From: Athripsodes cinereus
Lineage: Eukaryota; Arthropoda; Insecta; Trichoptera; Leptoceridae
Length of the DNA: 64,000 bases
Assembly: GCA_947579605.1 (NCBI GenBank)
Contig: OX388312.1
Span: forward strand, 2,170,001-2,234,000
Direction: 5' to 3'
Part shown: positions 34,813-46,534 of the stretch, piece by piece
Layout of the letters: each line of letters begins with the position of its first letter
Position numbering within the stretch: position 1 is the stretch's first letter
Made by a program: the position numbers and the translations under genes
The notes under the pieces: model-generated
Told to the model about the DNA's origin: nothing
Database searches by the model: none
Seen by the model: the letters and a program-made list of their open reading frames with translations, nothing else

Positions 34813-35984
34813 CGGTCATTGTTTTTGTGACATTTAAATAGAAAATAAATTTTCTGTGACGTGCTTTACCCATACCGAATAAAAAAATGTTAAATACCTT
34901 GCATTTTATAAAAGAAAATAAGATAAAATCTCAATTTTCTTTCATAAAATGTTAGTTCAATTTTTAATGATAAAACATTTTGACTTCTACATTTTACATT
35001 TTTTCAATTAAAAATACATTAAAATATTGTTAAAATTAGCATAATTAACATTTAGACTAATTACAGGCTTCACTATATTGTTAAAAAAGCTAAAATTTAT
35101 TGTGTAACTAAACCTTTAATGGACCAAAGCAAATACTTTTTGGATTAAATTTTTCCAAAACCATAATAATTTATGTTACTTTGCTGTGATTTTAAAGATA
35201 CAGATATTCAAATCACTAAAAGAAACCTTTCCGTCCTAAAAGGGTTAATATTGATAGACGTTTTTGATATACAATATACAATATTTTTAGTACGATTAAT
35301 ATCATTTGTTAGATGAAGAATTTTGATTAAATTATTTATTTTGTTTAACATAAATAATAGTGTCGATTACTGATGCACTGCTGTGTAATAAATAATAAAA
35401 TGCCTGCAGTAATAATGAATTAACACCTTTGAATAAAATAAATAAATAAATAATTGTTTTATTCTTTAATTTGTTTATATCTGTGATTTGCCTCGGGATA
35501 AAGAATATAAATAAAGTAGTTCGTTCATATGGATATCAGACAGTTTTTTTTAAAATATATATCGGATTCAATAATTTGTTTAAGATCTTATCTTGTCCTG
35601 ATTTGTTGTAACACCTTTTATAAGGAAAGAAGGCGGAATAATTACATAATTAATTATTTATTTGTTTCAATATAGTTCTGGGGTATTAGAAGTCAAAATA
35701 ATTGCTATTCTATTATATTATTATTTAGGAATTCCACCCAATTCTGAGTGATTTTGCAAATAATAATTTTGCAATAATTCAAACGTTAACATATATAATC
35801 TCTTACTTTTTTTTGAGAGCCTTGTAAAATTCAGTTATTGCTTTATTAGAGTTTTAATAATAATTTTATTTATAAAATATTTTTTTGATAAAGTATTTCC
35901 AATGCTAATTTATTCCAGTTATCCAACGTTAAAATAAATGTAAGCAAGTGTAAAGAAATAAAACTTTATTCTCTTTATCTATTC

Positions 35985-36212
35985 AATCACGGCATTACCA
36001 ACAAGCGGGGTAGCCAGTGGAAAGATTGCATAAAGTAAACATGCATGTGTAAATATCTTCGTGCTTTAAAAAAGACATTCAAGATGGGTGGCAAACCTCA
36101 TTAATGCTGAATTCAAGGTGTATATTATTAATGCTGAATTCAAGATGTCTTATAAAAGTAATATTTTACTAATTCCTGGCTTGAACAAGACACAAGAAAA
36201 TGTACTAAAAAT
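35985..36212 (-). repeat. Family-A retroposon with internal duplication
   Basis: AATCACGGCATTACCAACAA, GCGGGGTAGCCAGTGG and GACATTCAAGATGGGTGGCA then AACCTC. A short internal duplication follows: ATTAATGCTGAATTCAAG occurs twice, about 37 bp apart. Confidence 0.75.
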
Positions 36213-36289
36213 AGGCAGCGATTAATTTTTTGATGGCGAATTTGCAGAAAAGTCGTTCTAGAATACCGGTAGAATTGACTGAAAACTGT

Positions 36290-36465
36290 AGCACCTTTAT
36301 TTTAATATGAATCTGAATTTTAAATAATCCCAAAAACATCTCTTACTGTAAGCAATGTGTTTATGTCGTTAAGGTGGAGTCAGTCGCCAGCGAGTGGAAT
36401 CGTACCCGGGTCTTTCATTGACTGTTTAAGATACCACCGCCCACCGAGCGCCTTGATTTATCTGT
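36290..36465 (-). repeat. tRNA-headed SINE (family M)
   Basis: Minus strand GGCGCTCGGTGGGCGGTGGT (A-box side), CCCGGGTACGATTCCACTCG (B box), then GACTCCACCTTAACGACATA and TTTTTGGGATTATTTAAAAT. Same family as the 23.9-kb copy. Confidence 0.7.
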
Positions 36466-36498
36466 TAGTTGTCGATACTCCTGTTAATAAAAGTCAGC

Positions 36499-36691
36499 AG
36501 GGCTACTCTTGACACAATCTAAATACAATCTTAATCTAGTCTTGATCTTAATCATACGAAGTACGAAGGGACTTTGGTCAAAAACACCGCGCTACCGCTA
36601 CCTCGCGATCGGCATGCGCGTTTTTTGGACAATAGTCACTTCGCCCGTCGTATGATTAAGATTGTGTTTAGATTTTGTCAAGAGTAACCCT
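36499..36691. mobile_element. 193-bp TIR MITE
   Basis: The left end AGGGCTACTCTTGACACAAT then CTAAATACAATCTTAATC is mirrored on the right by GATTAAGATTGTGTTTAGAT then TTTGTCAAGAGTAACCCT: ~40-bp inverted terminal repeats with a few differences. The centre is GC-rich (CCGCGCTACCGCTACCTCGC). A reliable target duplication is not visible (CAG on both sides at best), so the superfamily is open. Confidence 0.75.
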
Positions 36692-37020
36692 ACAGGTTAA
36701 GCATTGTGTAGATTGGGCTATAGTATTTTCTTAATTCGCCCTACTTCCCCTCAGATCTGTGTTGTTATTATTTTCGTAGAAAATTTCAATAAGCTCAACA
36801 AAAAGCACATTCTGTTTTAAAAGTTAATTGCCAAACTTTTTCCTGAAAGCGGAGAGCTGAGCTTTATCATCACATGGTACCTGTGCCTGCCTATACTTAA
36901 AAATACGTTTCGTCTTCAATTAAGTTTGCACAGCGATTCTCAAAATGTTTCATAAGCTTTACGTATTTATATTATATTGACAACCTTACTAAAAAATACA
37001 AATTAATCAATTTAGGCCCG

Positions 37021-37090
37021 TTTCTTTTGTCGAATGTAGCTCAAAAGGAAAAGTGTATAAAATCTTTTCAGAGTTTCGACAAAAGAAAAG
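37021..37090. repeat. Short inverted repeat
   Basis: CGTTTCTTTTGTCGAA and TTTCGACAAAAGAAAAG are near-perfect complements about 40 bp apart. Confidence 0.6.
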
Positions 37091-37799
37091 ATTTCGAAAG
37101 AATATTAAAAAATTTATTTAATTAGGTACTTATTTTTATAGGATGATCTGGAAATTATGTGAAATTTACTTAAAAAATTGTTTCAAGATTTTGTACTGAT
37201 TTTTTTGTAATAAAGCTGTGCATAGCATTAAATAAATAAAAAAAAATCTTATTTGATTCAATCTACTTATTAGCAGGATAAATGTTTTCAAAGCCCGATA
37301 GATATTTTATAAAAATAATATTTTTTTTAATGAGATTGAGTTAGGTTAGGTTGGAGAAAGTAAGTACATTCCAAAAAAAAAATTAAATATCCGATTTCTG
37401 AAATATTTTGTTAAACGAGGTAACACTTTGAGAAGCTTTGGCTAGGACTAATAATAAGTAACAGAAGTTTTTTATAGAATTTCTATGCTAAGTTATTGCT
37501 GATATTATAGAGACAGGTAGCCAGTTCATCTCAACTAACGCATCTCTTTTGCAGAGCTTTCACTACTACCTACTAGAGCCGGGCATTGCTTCTTAGAAGA
37601 CCTCTACGCAATAAAGCTCAATGATTAAGTCCTTATAACCAGAGACGAAGCTTTTTGGCGTAGATTATATAATGCCTAGATGACTTTTATTAAGGAAATA
37701 TATACCTATCCCGATTTTTTAAAAATGTTTAGTTTCAAAAATATTTCTTTATTTTAATGTTTTTGAAAATATATGAAAATTAATAAATTTGTTCATTCA

Positions 37800-37945
37800 T
37801 TCTTACCATCACGGCATTTTCCACTAGTGGGGTAGCAAGCGGCCCAACCGCACATAAACAATATGCGAGTTGTCATCTCCCTGCCAATAACAGTTAAGAC
37901 ATCCAGGATGGGTGGCCAACATTAGCTTAGCGATGAGGTGACTGA
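37800..37945 (-). repeat. Family-A retroposon, tail two-thirds
   Basis: ACCATCACGGCATTTTCCAC, TAGTGGGGTAGCAAGCGGCC, ATCTCCCTGCCAATAAC and CATCCAGGATGGGTGGCC. Confidence 0.8.
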
Positions 37946-38771
37946 AATGCTCAAGTCGTCCCCGATGAAAATTGATCAATTGCTGTATTTTTTTTTTGAG
38001 CTTGAATTCGTAAAATACATTTTGTGCAACAATAACACAATAAGCAATGGATATTTATTTAAGGTGAAAGAAATTTAATAACATTTAAAAAAAAATTAAA
38101 ATGATATAAAAATATCGATCAATTAATCCAAAAGGGTGTCAAATTATTATATATTTTAATAATATTGTATCATCTGGCATAGAATTCAACTCGAATAATA
38201 TATAAATTATATGTTGAATTAGAATATTAATAAACATTAATATTTTCAAAACGATTGTTAGTTTTATATTTTCTTTATGAATTTTGAAATAAAGGAAAAA
38301 CTTAATTAGACGAAAATTAATATCGCTGGTGATTTTTCATTAAACTTCGCTAAATATGTTATTTTTATTGGACAATGTTAAAGTGTCGTTTACATGTTAA
38401 AGCATTTAAAGTTGTAATAAAATATTTATTTGAAAAGTAGTCTAGCATCTACAGAGCCTTAATACGAAACCATTGAGGTGAGCCTGAAGGAAATAATTAG
38501 ATCAGAATGTTATATAAAGAAGAGGTGTAGAGAAAGTAATTGAAAAATATAAATCACCTTTAAAACAACAACTTGTGTTCGTAATGGTCCTCTTGTTACT
38601 TCCAATCTGAGCAATTAAGAAAAATTAAACTAATATAATGTTGCCCATTACTTGCACAGGTAGGCACCAAAAAATTAAAGGCATCTATAATTTTACGGCA
38701 ACACTCCCAAATGTCGCTTGTGCTAGAATTATACCATAAATTTAATCTCCAAATATAATGTTTAGTTGATA

Positions 38772-38790
38772 AAGAGAGAGAGAGAGAGAG
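38772..38790. repeat. (AG)9 microsatellite
   Basis: AAGAGAGAGAGAGAGAGAG run. Confidence 0.9.
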
Positions 38791-39029
38791 CTACAGAGGA
38801 AGTGCAAAATCAAAACCAGAGTATTATAGATAAAACTTGTTCTAACAGTATTTCCACCTGTGATAATTTATAATATAAAGGTATTAAAGGTATATCAATA
38901 TGATTTATTTCGATTTTACCAAAAATAATCTTTCAAGATTTGACTTTTTTTTAAATGCAGTTTTATAGAACTAAGCCTGAAGAATATTTCTGCATACTTT
39001 GTTATATATTTTTTAATTTCGTCCACTTT

Positions 39030-39178
39030 TGATCTCAGACCTTTCAAGTGTGGGGTAACCAAAAGTCTTTGGAATAAGTTCTCTGATACGAACATGCAAT
39101 TTTTGTCCTTTTATTTCTCAGCCAGCGTTAGGTACTACACTCTTGGATATAGGCCTCATCCATATCATGCCTAGATTA
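39030..39178 (-). pseudogene. RTE-like LINE end joined to family-A tail (second case)
   Basis: The minus strand ATGGATGAGGCCTATATCCA then AGAGTGTAGTACC encodes MDEAYIQECST*, the last residues of an RTE-like reverse transcriptase (compare EEAYI.QW at 5.5 kb). The same strand continues GAAATAAAAGGACAAAAATT, GCATGTTCGTATC and TTTGGTTACCCCACACTTGA, a clear family-A tail. Independent of the 5.5-kb copy. Confidence 0.65.
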
Positions 39179-39359
39179 TAGTGAAATAATTTTCACTCAT
39201 TTATAGAAAATGCCGTAGTTAAGATAAATAGAACATTATGAATATGATAAAAGAATGATAATAGAATACAATTAGAATAACAGTTTTGAAATTTTTGAAT
39301 TTCGATTCAAAATGTTGACAAAATTTTGAACATATAAAAAATATTTTATAACAATTATA

Positions 39360-39422
39360 ATGAACAAGTATGTTCATGCACCTTTATATGTCGTTCTCTG
39401 GCTACCCCTCTGTGAGATAAAA
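39360..39422 (+). repeat. Family-A retroposon, tail fragment
   Basis: TATGTTCATGCACC then TCGTTCTCTGGCTACCCCTC and TGTGAGATAAAAC. Confidence 0.6.
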
Positions 39423-40439
39423 CTTCAATTCAAACAAATAAATGAAAACAATAAGCAATAAAGCATCCAGCATTCAAGATAAATTATGATATTTTATCAA
39501 TTTATTGTTTATTGTAAGAAGAGCCAAACGCCTTTTAATCACGCGATAATGTTGTGAGATACAAACAATCAAACGTACATACAAACTGATATAAATATTA
39601 ATTATATTTGTTACAATCATTCGATTTTTATGTTTCTTTATGTAATTATTATTAAGATTGTATTGTGAGGCGAAGTATGATATCGTTAATTCGTTGTTAT
39701 TAATTATCTATTAACATATGGAATTATAAGTTTGATATTAACTTGTGATTTTTCCCACAATTTCATACCGTCATACTTAATTTTTATTGGAAACTAGTGT
39801 TATACACTCGACATCGCTTTTTTTATTTCACGAAGACATGTTTTTCATAGTTCATTCGATTTCGGGTGCATTGCCGTAAAATGAAATAAGAAGAAGACAT
39901 GTTTTTGATTGTAGAAATCTTCCTTCATTTAAAAATACGCATAAAAACAGTAATTTAAAGAATTTAGAACTTAATAAAGCAAATCCAAGAACCACGTTGT
40001 TCGATTCTTTCTGCCCATTTTAGGTCACAAATCGAATGCTGTTGGCACATTTTATAAGCTAGATTTGATATGACATCAACATTTGAATAAACCAAAATAT
40101 ATGTGCAAACAAACATTTGATTTTATTATTTTGCACATAAATCTCATTCCCATTGTCTCACATTATTTTTACCTTTCTTCACCTTTGCTTTAATCGGAGT
40201 ACGTTAAATTATTGAAAAATAATAATAAAAGTAATTGTAGATAAGTAGTTTCATATCAAAAGCTGTAATTTAATTATAATTTATTATGTAAAAGAAAATT
40301 GTAATAACATTTAATCGGTTCATTTAATGTTCGTTCCTACTATTGTGTGAAGAAAAATACTGCTACTTGAAAATGACAAGTGTAAACTCGACATTACAAT
40401 TTCAACATTTTTTTAAGTTTTTCAAGTTTAAAAAATAAC

Positions 40440-40662
40440 AAAGTCCCAGAATCAGAATGTATCTCTAATCCGCAATTTTTCGAGTATTCTTTTAAAGGCG
40501 GGAATTCGTAACACATCACGTAGGTAATTAAAAAACATTTACTTACTATATTCAATTTAGCGGTGGTTTTTATGAAACGAAGTAGATTCCCTGTATGTTT
40601 ATTATACGCAGTGAGTCTACTGGCTACCCCACTTGTGGAAGATGTGGAATTGTATCTATAGA
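40440..40662 (+). repeat. Family-A retroposon, lacks 5' box
   Basis: TTTTTCGAGTATTCTTTTAA, GCGGGAATTCGTAACACATC, ACGTAGGTAATTAAAAAACA, TGTATGTTTATTATACGCAG and CTGGCTACCCCACTTGTGGA. Confidence 0.8.
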
Positions 40663-40721
40663 TAAGTTTAGAGATTACGGACAATGTTACAGTAATATAA
40701 AAAATCTTACGTACAATATTG

Positions 40722-40882
40722 TAGCTTTCGTCGGTAGTCTCATGCACTTGAGGTTCGCGGTTCGATCCCAGGTGCCGGCAAACTCTCCTTTCACAACACA
40801 AACTTTTAACTTACTGTGAAAGGTATATAAGGTTGTGTTTGGGTTTATAACCAAAAACCGGATACCTCTTTAAGAAAATAGT
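40722..40882 (+). repeat. tRNA-headed SINE (family M)
   Basis: TCGTCGGTAGTCTCATGCAC (A-box side), B box GGTTCGATCCC, CTCCTTTCACAACACAAAC, TTAACTTACTGTGAAAGG and GGGTTTATAACCAAAAACC. Closest to the 9.9-kb copy. Confidence 0.8.
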
Positions 40883-41168
40883 ACTAATCATAGTAATTTT
40901 TGCCAAAGATGGTGATGACTATTATTTCACGAATGAAGCTTGTTTAGCATGAATCCAATGAATAACCCAATATTTTAATGTCTCCTTAGTGTGATGTTTA
41001 TTTTGAGCTAGCTCTTGATTTTGTTAAATTTGCTTTTACATCCAAAACACTACAAAATTTAACAATTACTTTACATCAAAATGTAAGGGAAATGTTGTGC
41101 CTAATTGTCCAAATATCAAAGGAGATTTATAAAATATTGCGTGTGTGTAATATTATAATATTATATTA

Positions 41169-41718
41169 TGCTATCGCAAAATAGTTAAATTAACTAGTTA
41201 ACTAAATGGCTAGGCGGTTAATAAAACACCGGCATTCAATTGAATGACTAACGGAGGTCTAACCGGATTGTCGGCAAAGTGCGGCTCCGGAGCCGCATGT
41301 GGCTCTCTGGCCCCATAAGTGCGGCTCTCACAGCATAGCCTAGAGTCAAATTAGTTGGAGAACGAAAAATTTGAAAACGTGAAATTAGAATTTTTTTTTT
41401 AAAAAAATCATTAGAATAAAAAAGAATTTGACCATACATAATTTCTAATTTCCCTAAATTAGCTAAGGTCTAAAATTATAATAAAGGTTTACTAAATTAA
41501 TATATACAATAAACAGATTTGGCTCTCAATTTTTTTTAATAAATAAATAAATAAACTAAATTTCAACAATCGTAATTGATTCGATCAGGCAGAAGGTTGC
41601 ACGTTTAGCGGTTCATTGTGATTCAAAGAAACTGCTAGGCATTCAATTGAATACCAGAATTTTACTAACCGCCTAGCCATCTAGCTAACTGGCTTATCTA
41701 ACTATCGGGCAGCGACAT
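41169..41718. mobile_element. Foldback element F, copy 2, with nested hAT fragment
   Basis: The left end AACTAAATGGCTAGGCGGTT then AATAAAACACCGGCATTCAA is mirrored by AGGCATTCAATTGAATACCA then ACTAACCGCCTAGCCATC at the right. The interior GATCAGGCAGAAGGTTGCAC corresponds to copies 1 and 3. It is interrupted after GGAGGTCTAACC by an insert (41268-41535). Confidence 0.75.
41268..41535. mobile_element. hAT-like fragment nested in foldback F
   Basis: TCGGCAAAGTGCGGCTCCGG, GTGGCTCTCTGGCCCC and a closing TTGGCTCTCAATTT resemble the ends of hAT elements with GCGGCTC..GAGCC motifs. It holds the perfect 16-bp palindrome GCGGCTCCGGAGCCGC at 41281-41296. The usual outer CAGGG is lost. Confidence 0.5.
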
Positions 41719-41923
41719 CAATACTGATTCGCACCTAATAAAGATTTATTTCTCTAGAGATAATAAAAATATTATCGGGATACACGTACCCACTTTCTCC
41801 CTGTTTACCCCACAAACAATAACTATTTACCACCCCCTTATGGGGGTAGGTGGAGAGTATTAGATAGATACGTCAACGTGATAGCTCAATCCAATAAAAT
41901 GGCAGGAAAAGAAATATTGTTTC

Positions 41924-41924
41924 A

Positions 41925-41951
<27 letters not shown>
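41924..41951. repeat. (ATT)9 microsatellite
   Basis: Uninterrupted ATT run. Confidence 0.9.
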
Positions 41952-41955
<4 letters not shown>

Positions 41956-42349
41956 GTTTTATACTTATTTTTTTCTTCTTCCTTTAATGCCAAAACATCC
42001 GAAAACGAGAACTTTATGGTGTGCTAACCCATTTTAGCAGTTTGCTTTTTGAAGTATTTTTTTATAATAAATAAAGTTTTAAATAACGGTTAATAACGTG
42101 TGTTGTGTCCAATCATTTTGTATTATTATTAATCTATAGATCATAAATAATATTAATATATTGAGTAATAATAAAAGTATGGATGATTATTATAGGTACT
42201 CCCTAAAACACGGAAATGAAGTAAATCATCGAAAAAACCTCCCCCACATAGGGCGCGTCTATTCGATGTTTCATAGATAATAATATTCACAGGGTGTGTG
42301 TAAAACGTGTGAACATGTAGTTTTCTTAGTTAGTATATAATAATCATAT

Positions 42350-42452
42350 AGCTGTTCCTCTTCGTATCGTAAAAAATAAGAATGGAAAATGTTTTATGAA
42401 CTCCTGGCTCTTCAGGAAACTCGAAAATTTAAAGAGAAGAGTGAGAGATCTG
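42350..42452 (-). repeat. Family-A retroposon, middle/5' fragment
   Basis: AGCTGTTCCTCTTCGTATCG, CAGGAAACTCGAAAATTTAA and AGAAGAGTGAGAG. Confidence 0.55.
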
Positions 42453-42599
42453 TTACATTTATGAAACTTGAAGATTGAAAATGAAAAGTAATAAAATTCT
42501 TGAAATGAATAGGTACTTGGGTTATAAGCAATAATGATAAACACGCCGTTTGTTTAATGATTGACCGTAACTTCAAGCACCCAGGTCTGTAATTTTTTT

Positions 42600-42740
42600 T
42601 ATTATCATCGCAGAGAGCATGACCGAAGGCAGGTATTGTAGAGGGCAATCGAGTAGAGGACGACAAAATGAAAACCACGAAAAAACAAGAAAAATCTGGC
42701 AGAAGATAGGGACGAATGGAGAACAAAACCCACGATCTTA
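42600..42740 (+). pseudogene. LINE reverse-transcriptase C-terminus, decayed
   Basis: Plus-strand frame KNLAEDRDEWRTKPTILCDL; the .LA.DRDEWR. motif with a following polar tail is a standard LINE ending. Frameshifted upstream, where RVEDDKMKTTKKQEKSGR lies in another frame. Confidence 0.45.
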
Positions 42741-43542
42741 TGTGACCTCATACAATGGTTTATTGCAAAAGTAACATCGATAATGACATTATTTACTTTT
42801 GTGTACAATTAGCTTGTATTCAGTGTACAATAACGAACAAGTAATGACACTTGTACATAATATAAATTTAAGTTTAAAAATATACAGAAAAAAAATGAAG
42901 TTCTGGAGCACCCTGTTTAGTAAATATCACAATTTATTTGATAGTAAGTAAGTTATTACTTATCAATATTTTTGATTAAATTGTAGGTATTTATTTTTTA
43001 TCCAAACATAAATAAATCATATTTTTGTATTATTAGTGGCTACCTAATATTTATATCGGCAACTAATGAAGATGTATAATAGAAATAACATTATCTTCGT
43101 ATTATTTTGTGTGATTACTTTGTTTCATTGGAAAATAATGTAATTTTTTTCGTCCACCTGGAGTAGAAAACAAAAAAGAAAAAAACTATAAATCTACCCC
43201 CCTCGTGCCACATCTTTTACAGGACAGGGTGAGACATTTTTATATAGGTATTTTTCTCTTTAGTGAACTCGTATAAACTTGGACATTTTTAATCCGATTA
43301 AAGAAGAATACTGTAATAGAAAGCTGTATTTATACTTTGATCGTATAAGGTCGTTCAAGTTTGAGCGAGTTTACTTGGAACGTTTTATCAAAGCGGACTT
43401 ATGTGTAAACCGTATTCATCGCATTTAATTATTTTGTTCATCACACCCATCTACGTGATAATTTCGCTTACTCGGTGCATAATTTGTTTTAAAAATCTCA
43501 ACTATTGACTTGCATATTGTTTTTATGTTTTTGAATTTAATA

Positions 43543-43660
43543 TTAGTATTTTTCAAAATGTTCAAACCATTCATTCGCTTCTTGAAGTTGTTCTGGGGAC
43601 CTCAGGGTAGAAAAAAAACACTTCTTTTTTCGAAGAGATTCTGTGCCAAATGAGTTGCTT
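43543..43660 (-). other. Short coding-like segment, unidentified
   Basis: The minus strand reads FFSTLRSPEQLQEANEWFEH then FEKY and a stop. Just before QLQEAN lies a strong acceptor-like tract (T8CTACCCTGAGGTCCCCAG). The composition looks protein-like, but the segment is short, I recognise no family, and a family-A copy begins 50 bp upstream. Confidence 0.2.
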
Positions 43661-43704
43661 TGTATTAGGGCACTTAACGGATAGATTTTCTTTATTTTTT
43701 TCGT

Positions 43705-43950
43705 ATTATCAGCTAATTTACCATAAGCGTGGTGGCCATTGGATCTACTGAATGTAAAAAACATACAAACCGTTCTCTTCGTGTCCAATTTTTTTTGAAG
43801 ACGTTCGGGATAGGTGGTCGTACTTTATCGCTGAATTGAAGATATGAAATGTCTTACATGGGATATTTTACAGAGCTTGCCTTTTACAGGACACTCGAAA
43901 ACTTACAGAATTAAGTTGGAGGCCTAGTCTTAACCGAGGACTCCACAGAA
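43705..43950 (-). repeat. Family-A retroposon, near full length, drifted tail
   Basis: ACCATAAGCGTGGTGGCCAT is the drifted tail, then CTCTTCGTGTCC, CGGGATAGGTGG, TTTTACAGGACACTCGAAAA then CTTACAG, and CCGAGGACTCCACAG. Confidence 0.75.
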
Positions 43951-44679
43951 TACACAGAAAGATCCTTTGCATTAATTCCAATGTACTTAAAACATGTGAA
44001 GTAATAATTAGAATGTAAATATAAATTTCAACAAGGTTTAATAGTTTTTTATTCAGTTGAAATTGTTATTATGTTTTTTTTGTTGCTGAAGGTCAGTTTA
44101 CACCATTTTCTATTTTATTTTATTTCATATTTTAGGAATTAATACAAGATTGGCAGTAATTAACACGACAGCACATTTTTATTACAACATTCTACCCCGT
44201 CATACAGACATACATACGTATTATTATCTTAGTATGGGTACTTATATCTTCTTATACGAGGGTGGTTTTTTCAAACCTATGATTTTACGATGGTACTACA
44301 GACAAGCTGATAAACATGTCTTTATTCAAAACTTCTAGCTATAATAGCTATTTGAGATTTGTCTTGAACAGAATGGCTTCATGTAATCTATGGAAAAAAT
44401 ATTACATAATCATGTTACTCGCAAAATCGAGTTTATTAGATTATGTTTAAATGCTTAATTTTGGGTGAATTATTTTTGCGACATGATTATGTCCAGTTTA
44501 GTGTATTTAGTTTAAGCGAGAATATAAAAACTAGAAACTATGTTTTTTTTTCTTTTCTGTTTGGCCAAACACTTTCTACGTGAATCGTCAATTATAATTT
44601 GTTTATTTGTAATGCATTAATCTTGTCACAATATTATACAACCGAATAAGTGCCGATGTAATCAGTCACGTTTACACAT

Positions 44680-44740
44680 AAACTTACGTACGGTTACCTC
44701 ACTGGATACCCATTTTGTGGGAAATACAGCGATGGTATAG
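44680..44740 (+). repeat. Family-A retroposon, tail fragment
   Basis: CACTGGATACCCATTTTGTG then GGAAATACAGCGATGGTATA. Confidence 0.6.
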
Positions 44741-44938
44741 ATTTGTACCATCATGATTAATGTATTACATTCATAAACTTTCCCAAAAAAAATTATATGC
44801 TTTTACCATGGAAACTAAGTTGTTCTTAATTTTTTGATTTTGTTCTCAAAAACTATGAATGGCAACCTATCTGATAGAATAACAAGACAGTGTTTAGTTT
44901 TAAAATAAAAATTAATTCCATTTCGCGTGTTCTCGATC

Positions 44939-45098
44939 TGATTAGGAATTATTTTTGAAAAAACAAACACTGTATTTTCCACTTTTACTTTGTAAAAGTG
45001 GAAAATACAGTGTTTGTTTTTTTAAAAATAGTTTATTAAAATGGAATTCCACGATGTAAATGATCACACATTTGAAAAATTATGATTAGGAATTATTT
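44939..45098 (+). mobile_element. Hairpin retroposon H3 with 16-bp target duplication
   Basis: TGATTAGGAATTATTT at 44939-44954 and 45083-45098 is an exact 16-bp direct repeat around a 128-bp insert. The insert has a near-perfect inverted repeat at 44950-45030 (arms AACACTGTATTTTCCACTTT / AAAGTGGAAAATACAGTGTT, loop TTT; one mismatch in the outer arm). It is followed by ATGGAATTCCACGATGTAAA, a variant of the H1/H2 tail start. Confidence 0.8.
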
Positions 45099-45679
45099 GT
45101 AACGTCCTTATTAATCACATTATCTGCAACAGAATGGACGTTCCAGTTTTTTCTTATTTTCTCGTTGGTAACAACCGACTGTTATATTTATTTATTTAAT
45201 TCTGTTTATTAGTTCAAGGTTTTATTGCTGGTGTTCGGGGTGTGTTTTTCGGAGATTACGTCAATTCCCTAATATTCTCTCCCCAATTTTCCCATCCCCA
45301 ACTAAGTAAATAATACCTACATGGAGATAAATACTCCAACATGATTCAGCTGATTGTCATGGTATTTATTATTTTTATTTCACTGTGGAATAGTCCTCCC
45401 ATTGTGAGTGTACTGTTTTGTTTTATTGTGAAGATTTTTATAAGAAATCTACGAATTTTTATGGTTATCTTGTTGGGCTTATGTTTAAAAATAGTTTCGT
45501 CACTTGTGTTCAATTTGTAGTTCTTTTTTATCTTCAGTCATTTTGTTGTGAGAAGTGTTGTGGATGGAATGTATTCATAAACTGTATTATTGGATTTCCC
45601 TAGAACAGGTCTCGCCTAGTTGGGTCCACTATATTGTGCGTAAATTGTTGTTTTTGTATTATGATGAAATAAAATAAAA

Positions 45680-45968
45680 ATGCGTATAAATAAGTTGCGA
45701 TGGTTTGGGAACATGCAGCGTATGCATGATGAAAGGGTGACAAAGAGGATGTATGTCTCAAAGAGGGGCTGTGAGGAAGCACGGAAGTCTGTAAATAACG
45801 TGATTAAGACATGTGGATCAAATTCTTAGTTAGGATCATGTGTTAAGTAAGAGAATCTAATTGCGTGTATGAGAAATTATATAAATCTAAAGGAATAGAA
45901 AAAGGTATATAAAGATAGGTCTAAATGGCGTTCCTTTCTCTCTGCCTACCCCGATTGGGACACGGCGT
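45680..45968 (+). pseudogene. LINE 3' end (family T), best copy
   Basis: A plus-strand frame reads INKLRWFGNMQRMHDERVTK then RMYVSKRGC and, after drift, NVIKTCGSNS with a stop at about 45828. LRWFGH+.RM.DER..KR is the C-terminal landmark of many insect LINE reverse transcriptases; the His of GH is Asn here. The 3' UTR ends GTTCCTTTCTCTCTGCCTAC then CCCGATTGGGACACGGCG and a GTATAGATAGATAGA tail. It resembles the family-A tail (CTACCCC..GGGA..CG.GA.GGTA), suggesting shared recognition. Confidence 0.7.
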
Positions 45969-46252
45969 GAGGGTATAGATAGATAGACAAAATAGTTGCC
46001 ATAAAATAGAACAAAGACAAAACAAAGAAACAGTAGGTACATATTTTTACTATCTTGAATGATCGAATTCATATCGATTTTAAGTCTTTCTGCACTACCG
46101 GAATAATACTATAGTCATATTACAACAATATTTCTACATCTTCTCCTGCTGCGTATTGTATCCTGAGACGCTGATATTCCACCCCATATCCTTTTATGAC
46201 AGGAGTAGTACCTTCAAATAGTCATTGACAATAATAATATTATTATCATCCA

Positions 46253-46486
46253 TTATGATCCACCCGATGGCACACAAAGTCTCTTATGTCTGCTGCTTTC
46301 TTCTCCACCAACACTCCTTCTAGCACTATTATTGTACCTACTTCCTTTTGTCAATAAACATTCAGTGACTCCAATGAGCAGAGACCTAGATGCATTACTG
46401 GTACTTTCCACTATTTTGATATCAATACTCACAACTGTTATCTTTAGCAGGGATGCATTCGCACTTTTTTTTTCATTTCTTCCCAT
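46253..46486 (-). other. 77-codon open frame, unidentified
   Basis: From an ATG at 46486 the frame starts MGRNEKKSANASLLKITVVS and ends LCVPSGGS. It is one of the few frames whose residues are not dominated by AT-biased F/I/K/N/Y, but I recognise no motif, no splice sites stand out, and TE origin is equally possible. Confidence 0.15.
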
Positions 46487-46534
46487 TTACATCTAATATT
46501 TTTAAAATCGAATATTTATTATCGAAATATAATT

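Noticed and set aside
40394..40801. Longest open frame in the window (135 codons, minus strand)
   Set aside because: It spans a tRNA SINE, a family-A retroposon and unique flank in one run, so it is composite chance.
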